From positions 68,632,420 through 68,696,419 of the forward strand of contig OW388289.1 in NCBI GenBank assembly GCA_936450465.1: a stretch of DNA of 64,000 nucleotides. Reading direction: 5' to 3'. This document shows positions 36,415 through 49,754 of this stretch, piece by piece (position 1 is the stretch's first letter; each line of letters starts with the position of its first letter). Below the pieces are notes generated by a model. The model did no database searches, was not told the DNA's origin, and saw only the letters and a list, made by a program, of their open reading frames with translations. A program made the translations under genes and the position numbers. The DNA is from Gibbula magus. Taxonomy: Eukaryota; Mollusca; Gastropoda; Trochida; Trochidae.

Positions 36415-38310
36415 AGGTAATTTTTTGTGCATTTGGATCGATTGTGTACAACAGGAAGATGTCGACGTCGGGGAAGCGTAGGAACAACGTGTGCAAAGGA
36501 CGATTTGTTCCTCAGCATCCATGACAGCTTTGAGTTCAATAGAAACGATCCAAGTGAACAAGTATGATGTATTATTACATACCGTATTTTTAGACAAATT
36601 GTTAAGACAATTCAGTTGCTCAAATTATTGGGACGACGTACCTTGTGTTGTTCAACTGACAGTTGCTCGGCCAGCTCGACTGATGATTTTATATCTGAAT
36701 TTTAGATTTATATTCTCATTGATCAGCCAAGTAAAGTGTTAATTAGAATTTTGTCAAGTGCCTTAACACTATGAAAACATCAAATTTACTTTAAATAATT
36801 TCATTCCAAAAACTTAAATTTAGAAACAACATTTAGGGTTCTGTCCGTTGTGTCTCTTTCGAATATTTAGGGTTTTGATGGACTTTGAAAGCTGAAAATG
36901 TTGGAATACTCAGTAGTGTTGAATTGAAAACAGGATAAACAAAGAGGTTTAGTCCAAAGGGTTCTTAACTGAATTAAACGTTAAATATATCAAAGGCAGA
37001 AATAGGAAGCCCCAGTCTCTCAGTTCAGGCTTAATTTAAAACATTAAACTGATAGCTAATCTACTCTGTTAAATAGCGCATTCAAGATTTGTGGAAATTT
37101 CTCCAAATGGAAATTTTACAATTGTATCTGGGGAATGAATTTAACCTGATTTTGTACAATTAGCAGCCCTTTAAACCAGCTGAGAAAAAGATATTTATGA
37201 AAACAGTTCTTTAAGATTAAAAATTCAAAGGGACTATATCGTAATTACAAAACATTCATCATTACAATTGTCAACCATGGTTAAAAAATACTAAAGAAAT
37301 CAGGACATCCAATACTGTTTTAACGTATAAAGATTAAATTATGTTGGAAATGTACAGTTCGTTTAATTACTCAGGTTCACCAAATAAATACATGTAAATG
37401 CTTATCCAAATACACTGTAGTCTAACAAAGCCTACCCCTGAAATTGAATTGAGTTTAAATGCAAACAATGCTTTCCAAAGGAGAGCTGATGCTTCAGGCT
37501 TGAACATCTCCAATTAGCTAGTAGTGACGATTTCAGATCATTACAGATGGCATTTTCTTTTTTCTCTCAGTTGTCACTTCTAATTGGTCACTTGTGTATA
37601 CGGCTATACCTATTTCATTAGCCTGTATTGAGTAATGGTCCCATGAGAAAAACTTAATTTCCAGAAATTGCTTTAGTTTGGTTGGAGGTCAATCAGGTGT
37701 TATATTACTTTCAGGAACATTACTTTATTACTTTCAATATAATGAAGACATGTTGTGTTTATGTAGTTCAGTGGATCTGCGCGTTGAAATAATTATCCTG
37801 CCACAAATGCATCACTTGACTTGTTTGGTATGTTGAGCGTATAGTCTTTAAACGTTTGTATGTAACTAATTGTATGAGATGTGATTATAGGGAGATATTC
37901 TCTACCCAGAGAAATAAGTGCAAAAAAAGACTTCTTCTGGCAATATTTCATCGGTGTAACTTGTTTCCAAGGTTAAAGTCAGCCACAGTTATGATAACTG
38001 ACATTTAAGAATAAATTCTTCTGTGAGGAAAAACTGAAAGTTTTGAGCTGCCAAGGCACAATTTGATAATACATTAAAATCTATTTGATGACTTTTGATG
38101 TTCAAACTACTTCAGGGCAGACATGAAATCACCCAAAGAACAGTACTCTGGCGTCATATATGAACTAATTATGTATTGATTTTACCGAGGCAACAATTCT
38201 TTTGGGGTCTCTCAAAGATAAGGGCTGTGTACTAAAATGTACTAACTATCTTTAATCAATTTAGTTGACTGATTACAATGAATACGTACATACATGTATA
38301 CTATATTTAT

Positions 38311-38337
38311 TTAAGAATTGACTTACACATTTATTAA
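38311..38337. other. Empty target site for both TTAA elements
   Basis: Module a2 holds two intact TTAA tetramers 19 bp apart (38,311-38,314 and 38,334-38,337), exactly where a1 carries its two transposons. It confirms the element ends and shows that the insertions followed the recent duplication, or were excised precisely here. Confidence 0.85.
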
Positions 38338-39670
38338 GTGCATGGAGGTATAAATCCGCGTAGAAACCTAAACTGTAATAAAAAAAAATTATGTACAAGT
38401 AATAATATGCACAACGCAACTAGCCAAAACCTGAACTCCGGGGGCGTGGCTTAATGTGATGTGACGTCACGAAATTAAGTTTATGCAGGTATGAACTGAA
38501 TGTCTGTGACAGTGTTCAGTGAATCAGATACACGCAAAGCAATTGCTATTTATTTATTAAAGTGTATTTCAAATTTATGACTTACGTAACATAATTTTGA
38601 AATAAGTGAGATATGTCTCCTGTGTTTTTCAGTTCACTTTTCCTGATGGAAATGCTACAGCAGGCTTTCTTTCATTTTCAAAAAAAGTTTCTTTCTGTAT
38701 GCAAACTAGCGAAAATTAAAATTTGCATTTTTAGTACAAAATGCTAAAGGGAAATTCCTGCCATCAACATTATTTTACACCCCTGTTTCAACATATATTT
38801 AGAATCTAGCCGATCAGATTCGTGGTCATTATAGTATTGTTCTGTCTGAACTGTTCTTGCAACTTGCTTTAGGTGTTTTCGTTGTACACCGTGATTGACA
38901 TCCATCACGTGATCTGATGTCAAACTTGTATATGGTCACATGTCTCAACATGTATCATGTTTTGATTTTCTTGATCTCATTTTGTTTGAAAAAGATTTTG
39001 TTTGAAAATAACACCCTCTAGGAGGGAAAAGCCTATTTTCAACAAAAACCTGAAAACGTGTTTTATCTGTCTAATAAAGAGCACCAATATTTGAGGGAAA
39101 TAATAAGTAAAAGAGCAAAATTTCGGTGAACTTATTATAAAGCGAATTTGAATTAACTATTGATTCCCGAGTAATTTCTCCCTCATTCGCATTATATTGA
39201 CTATATAAATAGAGTAATTGACACATGCTTTTCCATCTCCACGGTAACTAAGTAGTAAAAATCCGGCCTTCAGATTTGTGAAATTTTAACTTTGCATAAT
39301 TTTCGAAAATAATTGTTGAAAATGGACTTGTGAAAAACTGTGTTCTTTGTAAATTTAGATTACCAGGGTCTATTGGGCAAACCCGGATACTTGGTTATCG
39401 CAGTACTACAAATGTTCAGGATCATTATCAAGTACCCGGGTTGTCATGTGGGAATCCCCGAAAGAAGGTCGTCGTCGTATTTCAAGAAACCTAAACTGTA
39501 ATAACAAAACATGCTCAGAGGTTTGTAACTAATTATCAAATCATATATACCGTGAACAAGTTATAGTTATGTACAAGTTATAAAATGTACAACAAAACTG
39601 TACAAGTTTTTGTATTTTCGTACTTGTACAATGTATCACATAAGTTGTTGTTATCGTTTTGGTAGAACTT

Positions 39671-39856
39671 TAGAAATACATGCCATTAACATAGTGGACA
39701 AATATAATATTGTTACAATTTGGATAACACTACCTTCAATAGTACACATTCTTGTACTTTTTTTGGCCGGGATTCCAACCCACACCCTCAGAGTAAGGCA
39801 ACTATCGTCAACACCGACCGTACCAACAGCTTCCCACACGACCATTTCGCCTTGTA
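39671..39856 (-). mobile_element. tRNA-derived SINE-like insertion in a2
   Basis: Recent duplicate of the insertion at 7,435-7,626, with the same left duplication GTAGAACTT at 39,662-39,670 and the same B-box-like segment. The right end has lost about 6 bp relative to a1, so the right duplication is blurred. It predates the recent duplication. Confidence 0.5.
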
Positions 39857-41096
39857 CTATAACTTGTAAAACAATGACAAGTTCAGATTAATAGAACAGC
39901 GGAAGTTGCATACCAGCTTATTGATATTTTCCTACTAATTGGGCCACATGTAATTCGACAATGTAATGATGGATGAGACTATACTTCAAATGTGATAAAC
40001 GTGAATCATTGTTGCATACTATGCTGCCTGTCCATGATGTAATCCGTGGCAAACAAAGCCGAGGATCAGTTTCAAAATCTAACGCAGTCTTGCATCTTCA
40101 GTGGATACCTTTGGATTTCCCTGTTGGTTGACATCTTGTTCTTATTAACCATTTATCATGTACATGTAAAATAATATTTTACTAATACTTTGATTCAGCA
40201 ATCAACACATTTATATTAGCAAAGGCCAGTATGAATAAATTAATAATTCCAAAATAATGCCTCCTCTAACACTGTTATCGATGTAAATATTATGTAATGA
40301 CAGTCTTTATGTCCTCAGTTGACACCAAAGCAGCAACTGTACACATTCTTCAATATGGATTTTATAAAGGAAAGCATCTGCCCATTAAAGCCAGTTGCAT
40401 TCAGTTTCTCCCTTAGTTTTGTCAAACCAGGTAAAGGTCATTAAACATAACACATTCCCTGTTGAGTCTAATGTTGACATATTGTTACGAGTGCAAGTGC
40501 AAGTGTCAAACCTCTGTAGCGCATATGATTAAGGTGGCGTCACACATTGCCGGACCTAACATCCAGGACATCATTCGAAGGTCAATAATTTCATTTTTTC
40601 CGACTTAAATCGGGATATCCGTATGGCCTTCGCGTGACATCGTATGATCATCTTGGGGCTTTTGGGGGGTCCGGGAACAACCTCATATGCGAACGAAAAA
40701 TTTGTTGCATGTCAAAAAATTGGCCGATGGTCACACGAACTGATCCCTTCGTGTACCTTTCGTGTACCTTTCGTGTGGACACCGTATGGTCATCGTGAAC
40801 CCATCATGTAGTCATGGCATAGTGTTCCTATAAAGTTCGACCCGACACTGACCGGAAGCTCGTGCAAAGGCTCCCGGTGGTCTCCTCGTATGACCTGCGG
40901 GTTGCCCTCAGTTTGCCCCCGCGTTACCAATGTTAGCTATCATTGAGGCTACTCGATGGCATTATGAGGGCGGGCCCTAGTCTTTCACAGGTGTTCACAT
41001 ATAGACGACCAGCGTCTGAATACCCTCCTCAGTCATTCAAGATCACTTCTCAAAAGCAGAATTGTATGTTAATCTGAGCACATTGCCGTATCCATA

Positions 41097-41231
41097 ATGG
41101 CGACGGAGATACTCTCAAGGATTCAGGAGAAAATAAACAACAATAATAACCATTGCAGAATGCAGTTTTCATTTCACCGTTGTAAAAGAGCAATCACTAC
41201 AGTGTCTAAAAAATATAAGATAAAATCTTAA
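41097..41231 (+). CDS. Short ORF (44 aa), a2 copy
   Basis: Duplicate of the frame at 8,856-8,990, with the same start context, length and stop, and one substitution (TCA to ACA). Unknown function; may be a transposon remnant. Confidence 0.2.
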   Translation: MATEILSRIQEKINNNNNHCRMQFSFHRCKRAITTVSKKYKIKS

Positions 41232-41451
41232 AACCTATTTGTATCTCTTTGAAAAACATAGATTTTGAAAAAAAAATTCTGCGGTGCTGCCATATTAAAT
41301 TTCACTTCAAATAACTTTTATTTGTTTCTTTGCATGGTTAATGATCAAAAGAATATTAATGTCATTTTAGATGTAAACTACATCAATTCTCATTCTCTTA
41401 ATGCAAAGTGCAAATTTCAAAATACACATCAGATAAGATGGGAAAGATTCT

Positions 41452-42422
41452 GGTAACACTACAGACAGCACGGTAACACCAGAGACATTTAATGGTGAAA
41501 TTCTTCTAAGAAGAGTATAAAAATCATTTGACACATACACATGTCTGTAGAATCACTCTATAATATCGTTGAACAAATATGCCATTTCTAAATTATGTCT
41601 ATTACGTATTGGATAAAACTGGTGAAAGAAACTATGTAGTCACACCATAGACATTAGTATTTATAAAAACATGAGAAGTACCACATGGTTGATATCATCT
41701 TGCCTAATAATGTAACAGAATTATTAAAGATAAGTATGTGGTGTAACCATATTTGGTCTGTGGTGTTACCTTTGTACAATATCCCCCACTTTTCGGAATA
41801 ATATGTGGGCTTTTATCGAAATAATAAGCTGTTCTTTGAAAATAAATAAATCAAAGATAATGTATTGCTGTTGGGTCATTGCATTTATTGCAGTACATTA
41901 AATGTGTCAAATTTCTGTGATTTGTCTGTGGTGTTACTGAAGTTTTTTTTATGGCGTTACTTTTGACAGTCATATTATTACAATGTATATAAACACGTAA
42001 TCAAAATCCAGTCACAATCCTAGCTTAATGTCTACAGTTTATCATCCTTTGACAAGTTCTCTCATAGGTTATTATATTATCAAGACCTTTTAGAATAAGT
42101 TGTCTGTGGTGTTACCTTTATAAATGGTAACCCATGAGACGGTAACACAAACTGATAAAGATCATTTGAATGTAATGATAGCTTCCAAACTCGTATTGAA
42201 ATAAGGTGTGGGGATTATTTCAATGTTCTTAATTATTCTCTGAACATAACAACATTTGGAATTGTACCATGTATGATAACACCAAAGGCATTTACGGTTA
42301 ATAGTTATAACTACCAGTTCCTCATCAGTGACTTTGAAACTTGACATCATTGACAAATATAGATATTACCATCTGCAGGGGAACAACTATTGCCTACTTT
42401 TGCATCTGGTAACACCATAGAC
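41452..42422. repeat. Motif cluster, a2 copy
   Basis: Same arrangement of GGTAACACCATAGAC / GTCTGTGGTGTTACC motifs as in a1. A few copies carry substitutions, for example GTACCATGTATGATAACACC near 42,265. It was duplicated together with its surroundings. Confidence 0.6.
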
Positions 42423-42657
42423 ATGAACTCATGAGACAAAAGTATTTTGGCCATAAAAAGTACCCACATGACTGAAATAATGTGTTTTTCAACAAACAAT
42501 GCATTTTAAAAGTCGCAAATAACTGAAATATCTAACTAAATACATAATATGTATATTTCTCAAACTGTTGAATAGTTGCATCGTGTGTGGGACAGCACAT
42601 ATTGGGCATATTAATATGTTGAAAAACTATTTCAACTATTAACATGTTAGAACTCGA

Positions 42658-42952
42658 TATATTTTACAAGGTGAGGTGATTTGAGGTTTAACGCCGTCCT
42701 CGAGAGTTTTTCATTTACATCGCGGCTGTAAGTATTATGGCAGGGAGAACGCCATGTGGCAATGCATTGCGGTCAAACCTGCGTGCATCGGCTTGAACTA
42801 GCGAACCATGGGTGGTACTACACTGAAATTCAGTGTAGCATTCCACCCAAACCTTACTGCGTGTAGAACAGTTCTCTACTGCACACAAAGTTGCCGTGGC
42901 CCTGGCGGGATTCGAACCCCGGACCTCTTGAACCTGAGCCGAACGTGCTAAC
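42658..42952 (-). mobile_element. Same SINE, head deleted, a2
   Basis: The left duplication TATATTTTAC (42,658-42,667) and the body are intact, but the element stops at GTGCTAAC (42,952) inside the tRNA head. The A-box half, the right duplication and about 25 bp of flank seen in a1 are missing. A deletion in a2 after the recent duplication explains this; the B box is still visible. Confidence 0.8.
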
Positions 42953-43770
42953 GGTAAGACACTATTTTTTTTACGAAATCTTCCGGACAAGAATTGTGAG
43001 CTTTTAATGAGAATGAGACACAGGGTAGAGGCAAATCAGACAATACCTGGGACATACTTTATAGTCAAAAGCTGGTTCTGTGCCCTGGCAAGAAAATATG
43101 ATAATGTAAAACAATTACTCTAAAAAAGTGAAAATCTGAAACTCACATTCCGTGGTAACTTGATGAATCTTAAATGACTGTTGTACTTCAAATGTTTTTC
43201 TAAAATTGATTATCCTTACTATAAAATTAAAGTTAGTGTAAATGGGTTGACACAGAACTGAAAATTATTATGACAAATCGTGTTTATTACAATCGTATTA
43301 TTGACTCGAGTTATTGTAACGCTGTTGTTCTTCAGTTTTGCCATGATGTTGAAAAATCTAAAACATATTGGAGTTCATCGGTATATGGTATTGCATATAC
43401 GTTTGATGAACGCTTTGCTTTTAATGTCTATTCAACATCTTAATCAAACCTAACAACACAAACATTATGCCTATTTAAATAACACATCACAGACGAAATA
43501 CACTAAACTGAGATGTAAAGCGTAAGAAGAATAACTGCAATGAACAAAATGATGTACATTATAAGAATCCATCCACACAGAGAATGTGACAAAATTGGCC
43601 TACTATCGACCATAGGGATCTCTGTGCCTTTAATGATTTCATCTGGTCCACTTTAAAAGTTTTTGATTTGGCATAAGCTGTCAAATCGAAAATTAAACAT
43701 CTTAAAGTTCACAGCTGTAAATTTGCCTTCATGTTAATGATTGTTAAATCAAGGACATTTTTAATTTACT

Positions 43771-44280
43771 TTTTAATCCAACCGGTAAAACCGTGGGATA
43801 TAGTCGTCGCCCTGTCCTTCCATCCGTCCATCTGTCCATCCGTTCGTCCGTTATCATTTCGTTTCCTGAGCAGAACTCGAAAACCGTTCATGATATCTTT
43901 CTGAAACTTCCCATGTGTATTACCCACCTACTGAAGTGGTGCATTTTGATATCTTGATATTTCTGATAATTCTATTTGTTTACTTTTCCATATAAACGTG
44001 TTGAATTAGGACTGTGTTCAGAGACAGGTTCGTTTCCGGAGCATAGCTCCAAAACTCTTCATAATATATTCCTGAAACTTTGTATGTGTATTACCCAGTA
44101 ACCACTAAAGTGGTGCCGTTTGATATTTTCAGATTTCTGAAACGTTTTGTTTCCGTTTCTATAGAAAGTGTTTGATTTGGACTTTTTTCAGAGATAGGTC
44201 TGCTTCCGGAGCAGAACTCAAAAAACCCTTCATCATATTTGAAACTCAGCATGTGTATTACCCACTTACTGAAGTAGTAG
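43771..44280 (-). mobile_element. Helentron-like element, a2 copy
   Basis: Recent duplicate of the element at 11,612-12,120, with the same three units, the CATCCGTCC tract and the hairpin end. It inserted before the recent duplication. Confidence 0.65.
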
Positions 44281-46150
44281 ATATACAATTATCTGTCAAA
44301 GATGTGTTTTACAAATTATGTTGGACCGGTGGGTTATGTCATCTCCTGATGACTACAATTACTGTTTTAAAATTAATTGCAGTACATGGATATACTCTAC
44401 ATGTAGAGACATACATACAGGACACGTGTAATTTGATTATATTGGACTAAGTTTGCAGATTTACGTACATGGCTAACAATTTAATATAAAATGAACAAAA
44501 GTATAATTCAATGTCAACCGGTTTATACATGCATCATTTTATTTATTCTTGGTCATGTTCAAACTACTACATGTATGTGCGTTTAAATATGCATTAGTAC
44601 ATTACGGTTGTGACAAGATTGTGCATCAAGATCGTCTAACGTATAGAAAGACAATTCTAAATTACATTTCACATTCAATGCGTTGGTCTAATGGGCTCTA
44701 CTATTGCCAATTTACTCTTCTCTCAACATATGCGGAATTGTGAATTGGTCTATGACACCACTGGTACTATGTTAGTCCACATGCGTGTTTAGTATTGAAT
44801 GTACATACACTACCCACGCTATCGCCTATTTATACTGAATTACATTCCCAGCTGAGATGGCATAATTTGATTGACGCCCTACTTCTGTAACACTACTTCT
44901 AGTCCACCAATTTCAGATAACGGAGTCAAACCATGCAATTCAAATGTTTTTATCTAAAACTACTTTTAAAATTATGAAACAGAATAATACTATTTGAATT
45001 ATTATTTGTAAAGATTATTTTAAATATGTCACATTTGTCACACGAGTTACAATGTTGAATTAGTTATTGCTGCGTCGGGTCACTGACCATGGTCAGATGC
45101 TATAGTCAAATATTACAACTCGTCACCAGTGACAGTTTGCCATTGGTTTCTGTTGACAACATACATGTACGTATTTTCATTTTAACGACTCGAATCTTCA
45201 ATGAATTGATTGCTTCATTATCCAACTGGCCATTTCCTGTTGTTAAAAAAGGCATGACTCATTAATTGAATCATTGTGGCTGTGACGTCACACATGGCAG
45301 TATACAGTGACCACAGCAACATTTTCAATTTGTCCGTCAGCTTTGCTGGTGTTTTAAAAAAAGCTGTATATAAGTTATTCATCAGGTGATTAAAAAGATT
45401 CAAAGTCGTGTAATTTTAAACTTTGCATCCGTTTTTATTGAATCATTTTAGTGCAAAAAAAATATAATACTTATTGGTATTGTTTATCCTCAGCCCGCCC
45501 CCACCCGATGTTATTTATATCCAAACATAACATAACATTTAAGCTGTAATATGATTCATTTATATCCCTTAAATGTTTAATTTTTTATTCAGTATTTCAT
45601 TCCCCAAAAAATAATATAATTGTATATTCATATATGTATGTTTGTTTGTAGAATGTAAATAATCTGGCACTTTGACCTATACTTTTTTTAAAACTATTTT
45701 TCACAAAATAATATTGTTTTCTAGAACTCATTTAATTTTGGCAACAGTTGCAGTAGAGTGCAAAGTATTATTTGCTTAAAGAAACAACAGTAGTTTTTAA
45801 TTGCAACTAATGAATTGGAATTATTAAAAACCACATACATACTTTGTCTTGATTAATTCATGTTAGATAGATGGTGGGGCGAACTATAACTTAGCTAAAC
45901 AAGAAACCGAGGTTGATATACAAAAATGGCTAACTGCAGAAACGAGCATGCTGATCACAGAGACACACACAATATGTTGGTACTGTCCCACCCGGTGCTC
46001 CGGTGTGTCAGGCTAAGGCGACGGGTCTTTGTTGCACATGTGACTCTGTTCAGCCCTACTGCTTGCTGTGGTAATCTGCGCAATTTCATACCTAATAAGT
46101 ATGTACACAATTTTACATTTTTGAGTAAAGTTCATTTTTTTTTATACAGG

Positions 46151-46356
46151 CCTGGTTGAAAAACCAATGCACGTTAGTTCCCATCCTACCTCCCCTCCCA
46201 GTATTGGGTTTGATGCTCGCGAGCACTAAGGAATGACAGTCGTCACTTAGCTCTTGTGCCGCCTATACCGGGTAGCGTCCCTTTTTATATCTGTGTGATC
46301 TATGTTTAGGTACACTTCAGGGGGAAACATGTGACAATGTTGGTTTTTCAACCAGG
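46151..46356. mobile_element. Foldback/MITE-like element, a2 copy
   Basis: Same 17-bp inverted repeats (46,151-46,167 and 46,340-46,356) as in a1, with small internal deletions. Confidence 0.6.
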
Positions 46357-46800
46357 TAAGTATCAAACAGTACATGTACTCAACAATGTTAAATATACAT
46401 ATTTATTTGTTTAATGTTACTTGTACATTATGTAATACGTAGGGACTGGCAATCATATTACAAATCATTTCATTTCAAACTGTATGTTTTGATTCTTTTC
46501 AATGAATGTAAACAGACCGATCACACATTGTAATATCCTTCACCTGATTGCTGCAAGTGCAATCTTTTTTCATTCATTAAAAGTGGAGGTGATGTCGGTC
46601 AACATCCAACGACTTTCCGGGCAGGTGTGGGCACAATAGGTTCTGAGAACAGTGCCCCATTCCAGAGGCAATTCCATGGTAATCCATTTCGTTTTGTATC
46701 AATCATTTCACCATGTATACGTTGTAGACTGTCAGCAGTTTCAGTTTCAATGGTAAATGTCCAGATATTAGATGCCTCTTCTCTAATCACTTTACACACC

Positions 46801-48072
46801 TATGTCAAGGTCACAAGGTCAAATATGATGACCTCATCTGAAGGTCTCATCATTAGGTTTGCACATGCCAAGTATGAAAGCCGTAGCTCTGTGCAATCCA
46901 AAGTTAAGGCCAAGGTTAAAGTTTTCTAAATATTGTCAACTGCGGCAAGGTCAAGGTAAAAAGGTCAAATATGATGACCTCATCTGAAAGGTCTCATCAC
47001 AAGGTATGCACATGCCAAGTATGAAAGCCGTAGCTCTGAGCAATCCAAAGTTGTGGCCAAGGTTAAAGTTTTCTAAATAGTGTCCACTGCGGCAAGGTCA
47101 AGGCCACAAGGTCAAATATGATGACCTCATCTGAAGGTCTCATCATTAGGTATGCACATACCAAGTATGAAAGCCGTAGCTCTGAGCATTCCAAAGTTAT
47201 GGCCAAGGTAAACGTTTTCTAAATATTGTCCACTGCGGCAAGGTCAAGGTCACATGGTCAAATATGATGACCTCATCTGAAAGGTTTCACCACAAGGTAT
47301 GCACATGCCAAGTATGAAAGCCGTAGCTCTGAGCAATCTAAAGTAATGGCCAAGGTTAAAGTTGTCTAAATATTGTCCACTGCGGCAAGGTCAAGGCCAC
47401 AAGGTCAAATATGATGACCTCATCTGAAGGTCTCATCATTAGGTATGCACATACCAAGTATGAAAGCCGTAGATCTGAGCAATCCAAAGTTATGGCCAAG
47501 GTTAACGTTTTCTAGATATTGTCCACTGCGGCAAGGGCAAGGTCAAGGTCACAAGGTCAAATATGATGACCTCATCTGAAGGTCTCATCATTAGGTATGC
47601 ACATGCCAAGTATGAAAGCCGTAGCTCTGAGCAATCTAAAGTTATGGCCAAGGTTAACGTTTTCTAAATATTGTCCATTGCGGCAAGATCAAGGTCACAA
47701 GGTCAAATATGATGACCTCATCTGAAAGGTCTCATCACAAGGTATGCACATGCCAAGTATGAAAGCCGTAGCTCTGAGCAATCTAAAGTTATGGCCAATT
47801 TTAAAGTTTACTGAAGATGTCCACTAAGGCAAGGTCAAGGTCAAGTTCACAAGGTCAAATATGATGACCTCATCTGAAAGGTCTCGTCACAAGGTATGCA
47901 CATTCCAAGTATGAAAGCCCTAGCTCTGAGCGATCTAAAGTTATGGCCAAGGTTAAAGTTTTAGTGGACAAACACACGGACGGACGGACGGACGGACGGA
48001 CAGACAGACGGACAGACAGACGGACAGGGGACAAACAATATACCCCCGGAATCTCCGATTCGGGGGCATAAT
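46801..48072 (+). mobile_element. Helentron-like 'pearl'-type element, 8 tandem units
   Basis: Counterpart of 14,701-15,042, but with eight units. Anchors (ATGAAAGC) are at 46,874, 47,021, 47,167, 47,314, 47,460, 47,612, 47,759 and 47,911; the spacing is 146-147 bp, or 152 bp where an extra CAAGGT is present. The (ACGG)n tract is at 47,977-48,029, followed by the CCCCCGGAATC/GATTCGGGGG hairpin. Units alternate between a 'CATCATTAGGT' and a 'CATCACAAGGT' version, suggesting growth by copying of unit pairs. Confidence 0.8.
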
Positions 48073-49704
48073 AAAAATAGATATGTCCTTTGGAGCAAAA
48101 ATTAAAATCCTCCAATCTTACTTAATCTTAGTCTTAATCTTACATAAACTAGTTTTATACTAGTTATTTTGTCAATTGCATGCGATTCCAGTGTGCAATA
48201 TATGAAGCAAGAAATCATATGGAGAACATTCTTCATCTTCCAGATATACGTGTAGCTATCGTGCCTGTCTAAGAAGGAGTGTGACAAAATGAGGTGTCAA
48301 GTTAAAAACCTCAATGACTTTTGACCTGAATTGTGAAAAAACGTCACGTGCTAATGACCAGTGACTTCTAACAATGATTTACCTATTAGTATAGGCATAA
48401 GCATTTGATATACATCTCAATGGAATCTGAAACGATCACCATTGAACAATCTTAGTATGATTAATACTTTCAGGAACCTTGAGTATTCTTTGAATTGACG
48501 GGGATTTAAAAAAAGTAATAGAATGACAAAAAATGTAATCTCATTCCCATCATCCAATCTCATTCTAATCACCTAATCTCATTTGATTGTTCAATATTTC
48601 GGTTGTGCACGATTTATTGACTTTGAATTGCCCCAAAGTGGTAAACATGTTTTGACTTGTACTTATGTTTTATCTGTTCAAATTTCATGATTTGCTAAGG
48701 TGACACTTGATCTTGTACAAATTATCTACAGAAGTTACTCTTTCAAAAACATTGATAGAAAATGTCAACATCATAAAAATAACATAAACTGTGGGAATAG
48801 AATAATTGAATTATGAAAGCAGTCTTCCCTGAAGACCTTTATCTTGGTAATTAAATTTAAATCAAACTAAACTTTTAGACTTTAATGTTAGAATTGCCTC
48901 AAGAAATCAGATTCCTGTCTACATCAGATAGTTAAAATTGAAACAATAATATTCAGTTAAAAAAATACTCAATACCCTTTATAAACTGACTTTACAAATG
49001 TGCCGATAACAATGGAAGAATTCATAATATCATTTTCCTTACATTTCCTAATTGCTTTTGCAAACTTCCAAATAACGGTAGCTAACATATGCATTTTTAA
49101 TTTAAGAGACAAGTTCACATATATCCATTAGTTAATACAGTAAAGGAAATAGTATCTAAATAGGTTTGGTTTCAGAATGAAGTGTTAACAAGAGGATTTT
49201 AATAAACTGATCTTCAACTGAATAGCTGGTCTGACTCACATACTGAATTTATAATGTGTTCAACATAACTTCACTCTTGCCCTAAACACAACTTATGTGC
49301 GTCTGAAGTTTCCCTTTCATTGAGGCACTTTCAGAGTAATGTTCTTATGAACTGAAACTTAAGATATTTTTAGAGACTTAAAGTAAATTATGTTTTCTCA
49401 AACTGTAACATTTATTTTCAAAATTGATATAATTTAATGTAACGTTCGAGGGTAAAAATTATCTTTACATGACTCGATAGGCCATAGCCATTGAAAACGG
49501 TTTCCCGAATTGGAAGAGAAAGGTGGAACTTGTACAGCGACAATATTGTTGAACTCTTCAGTGGGAGTTGTAGATTTGTAGGTCTCAAGAGATTTTGAGA
49601 GTTTATACAGCAAGATGGATGACTATTTTATCATGGTGCCATAATTAAAATTCTACTCTACTGAGTGTTTAGGTAATGCTACATCAGCCATAACACATGA
49701 ACTG

Positions 49705-49754
49705 CCCTCGAACGGCCATTTTAATGTGAACACATTAAAATGGTTCTCGGAGGG
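49705..49754. repeat. Quasi-palindrome present in a2, half missing in a1
   Basis: CCATTTTAATGTG (49,716-49,728) faces CACATTAAAATGG (49,731-49,743) across AA, with imperfect outer pairing. a1 (about 16,662) lacks the 29-bp left part; TGAA flanks it at both edges in a2. Confidence 0.75.

Larger units (their letters stand above)
16900..36920 (+). repeat. Segmental duplication module b1
   Basis: Second module. It restarts the module-a order near 16,980 (compare the stretch ending GAGCTGATGCTT at 570 and at 17,105) and ends just before 36,921, where the next a-type module begins. The proximal part to about 28,800 is matched by b2 at high identity. The distal part 34,020-36,200 is a diverged copy of the end of module a. 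It is longer than module a because it holds extra DNA at 21,000-33,900, including a Helentron-like element, hairpins and a CRE-rich repeat. Confidence 0.8.

Noticed and set aside
46801..48072. CRISPR-like regular array
   Set aside because: Units of 147 bp are contiguous with no unique spacers, and the end structure is that of a Helentron-like element in animal DNA.
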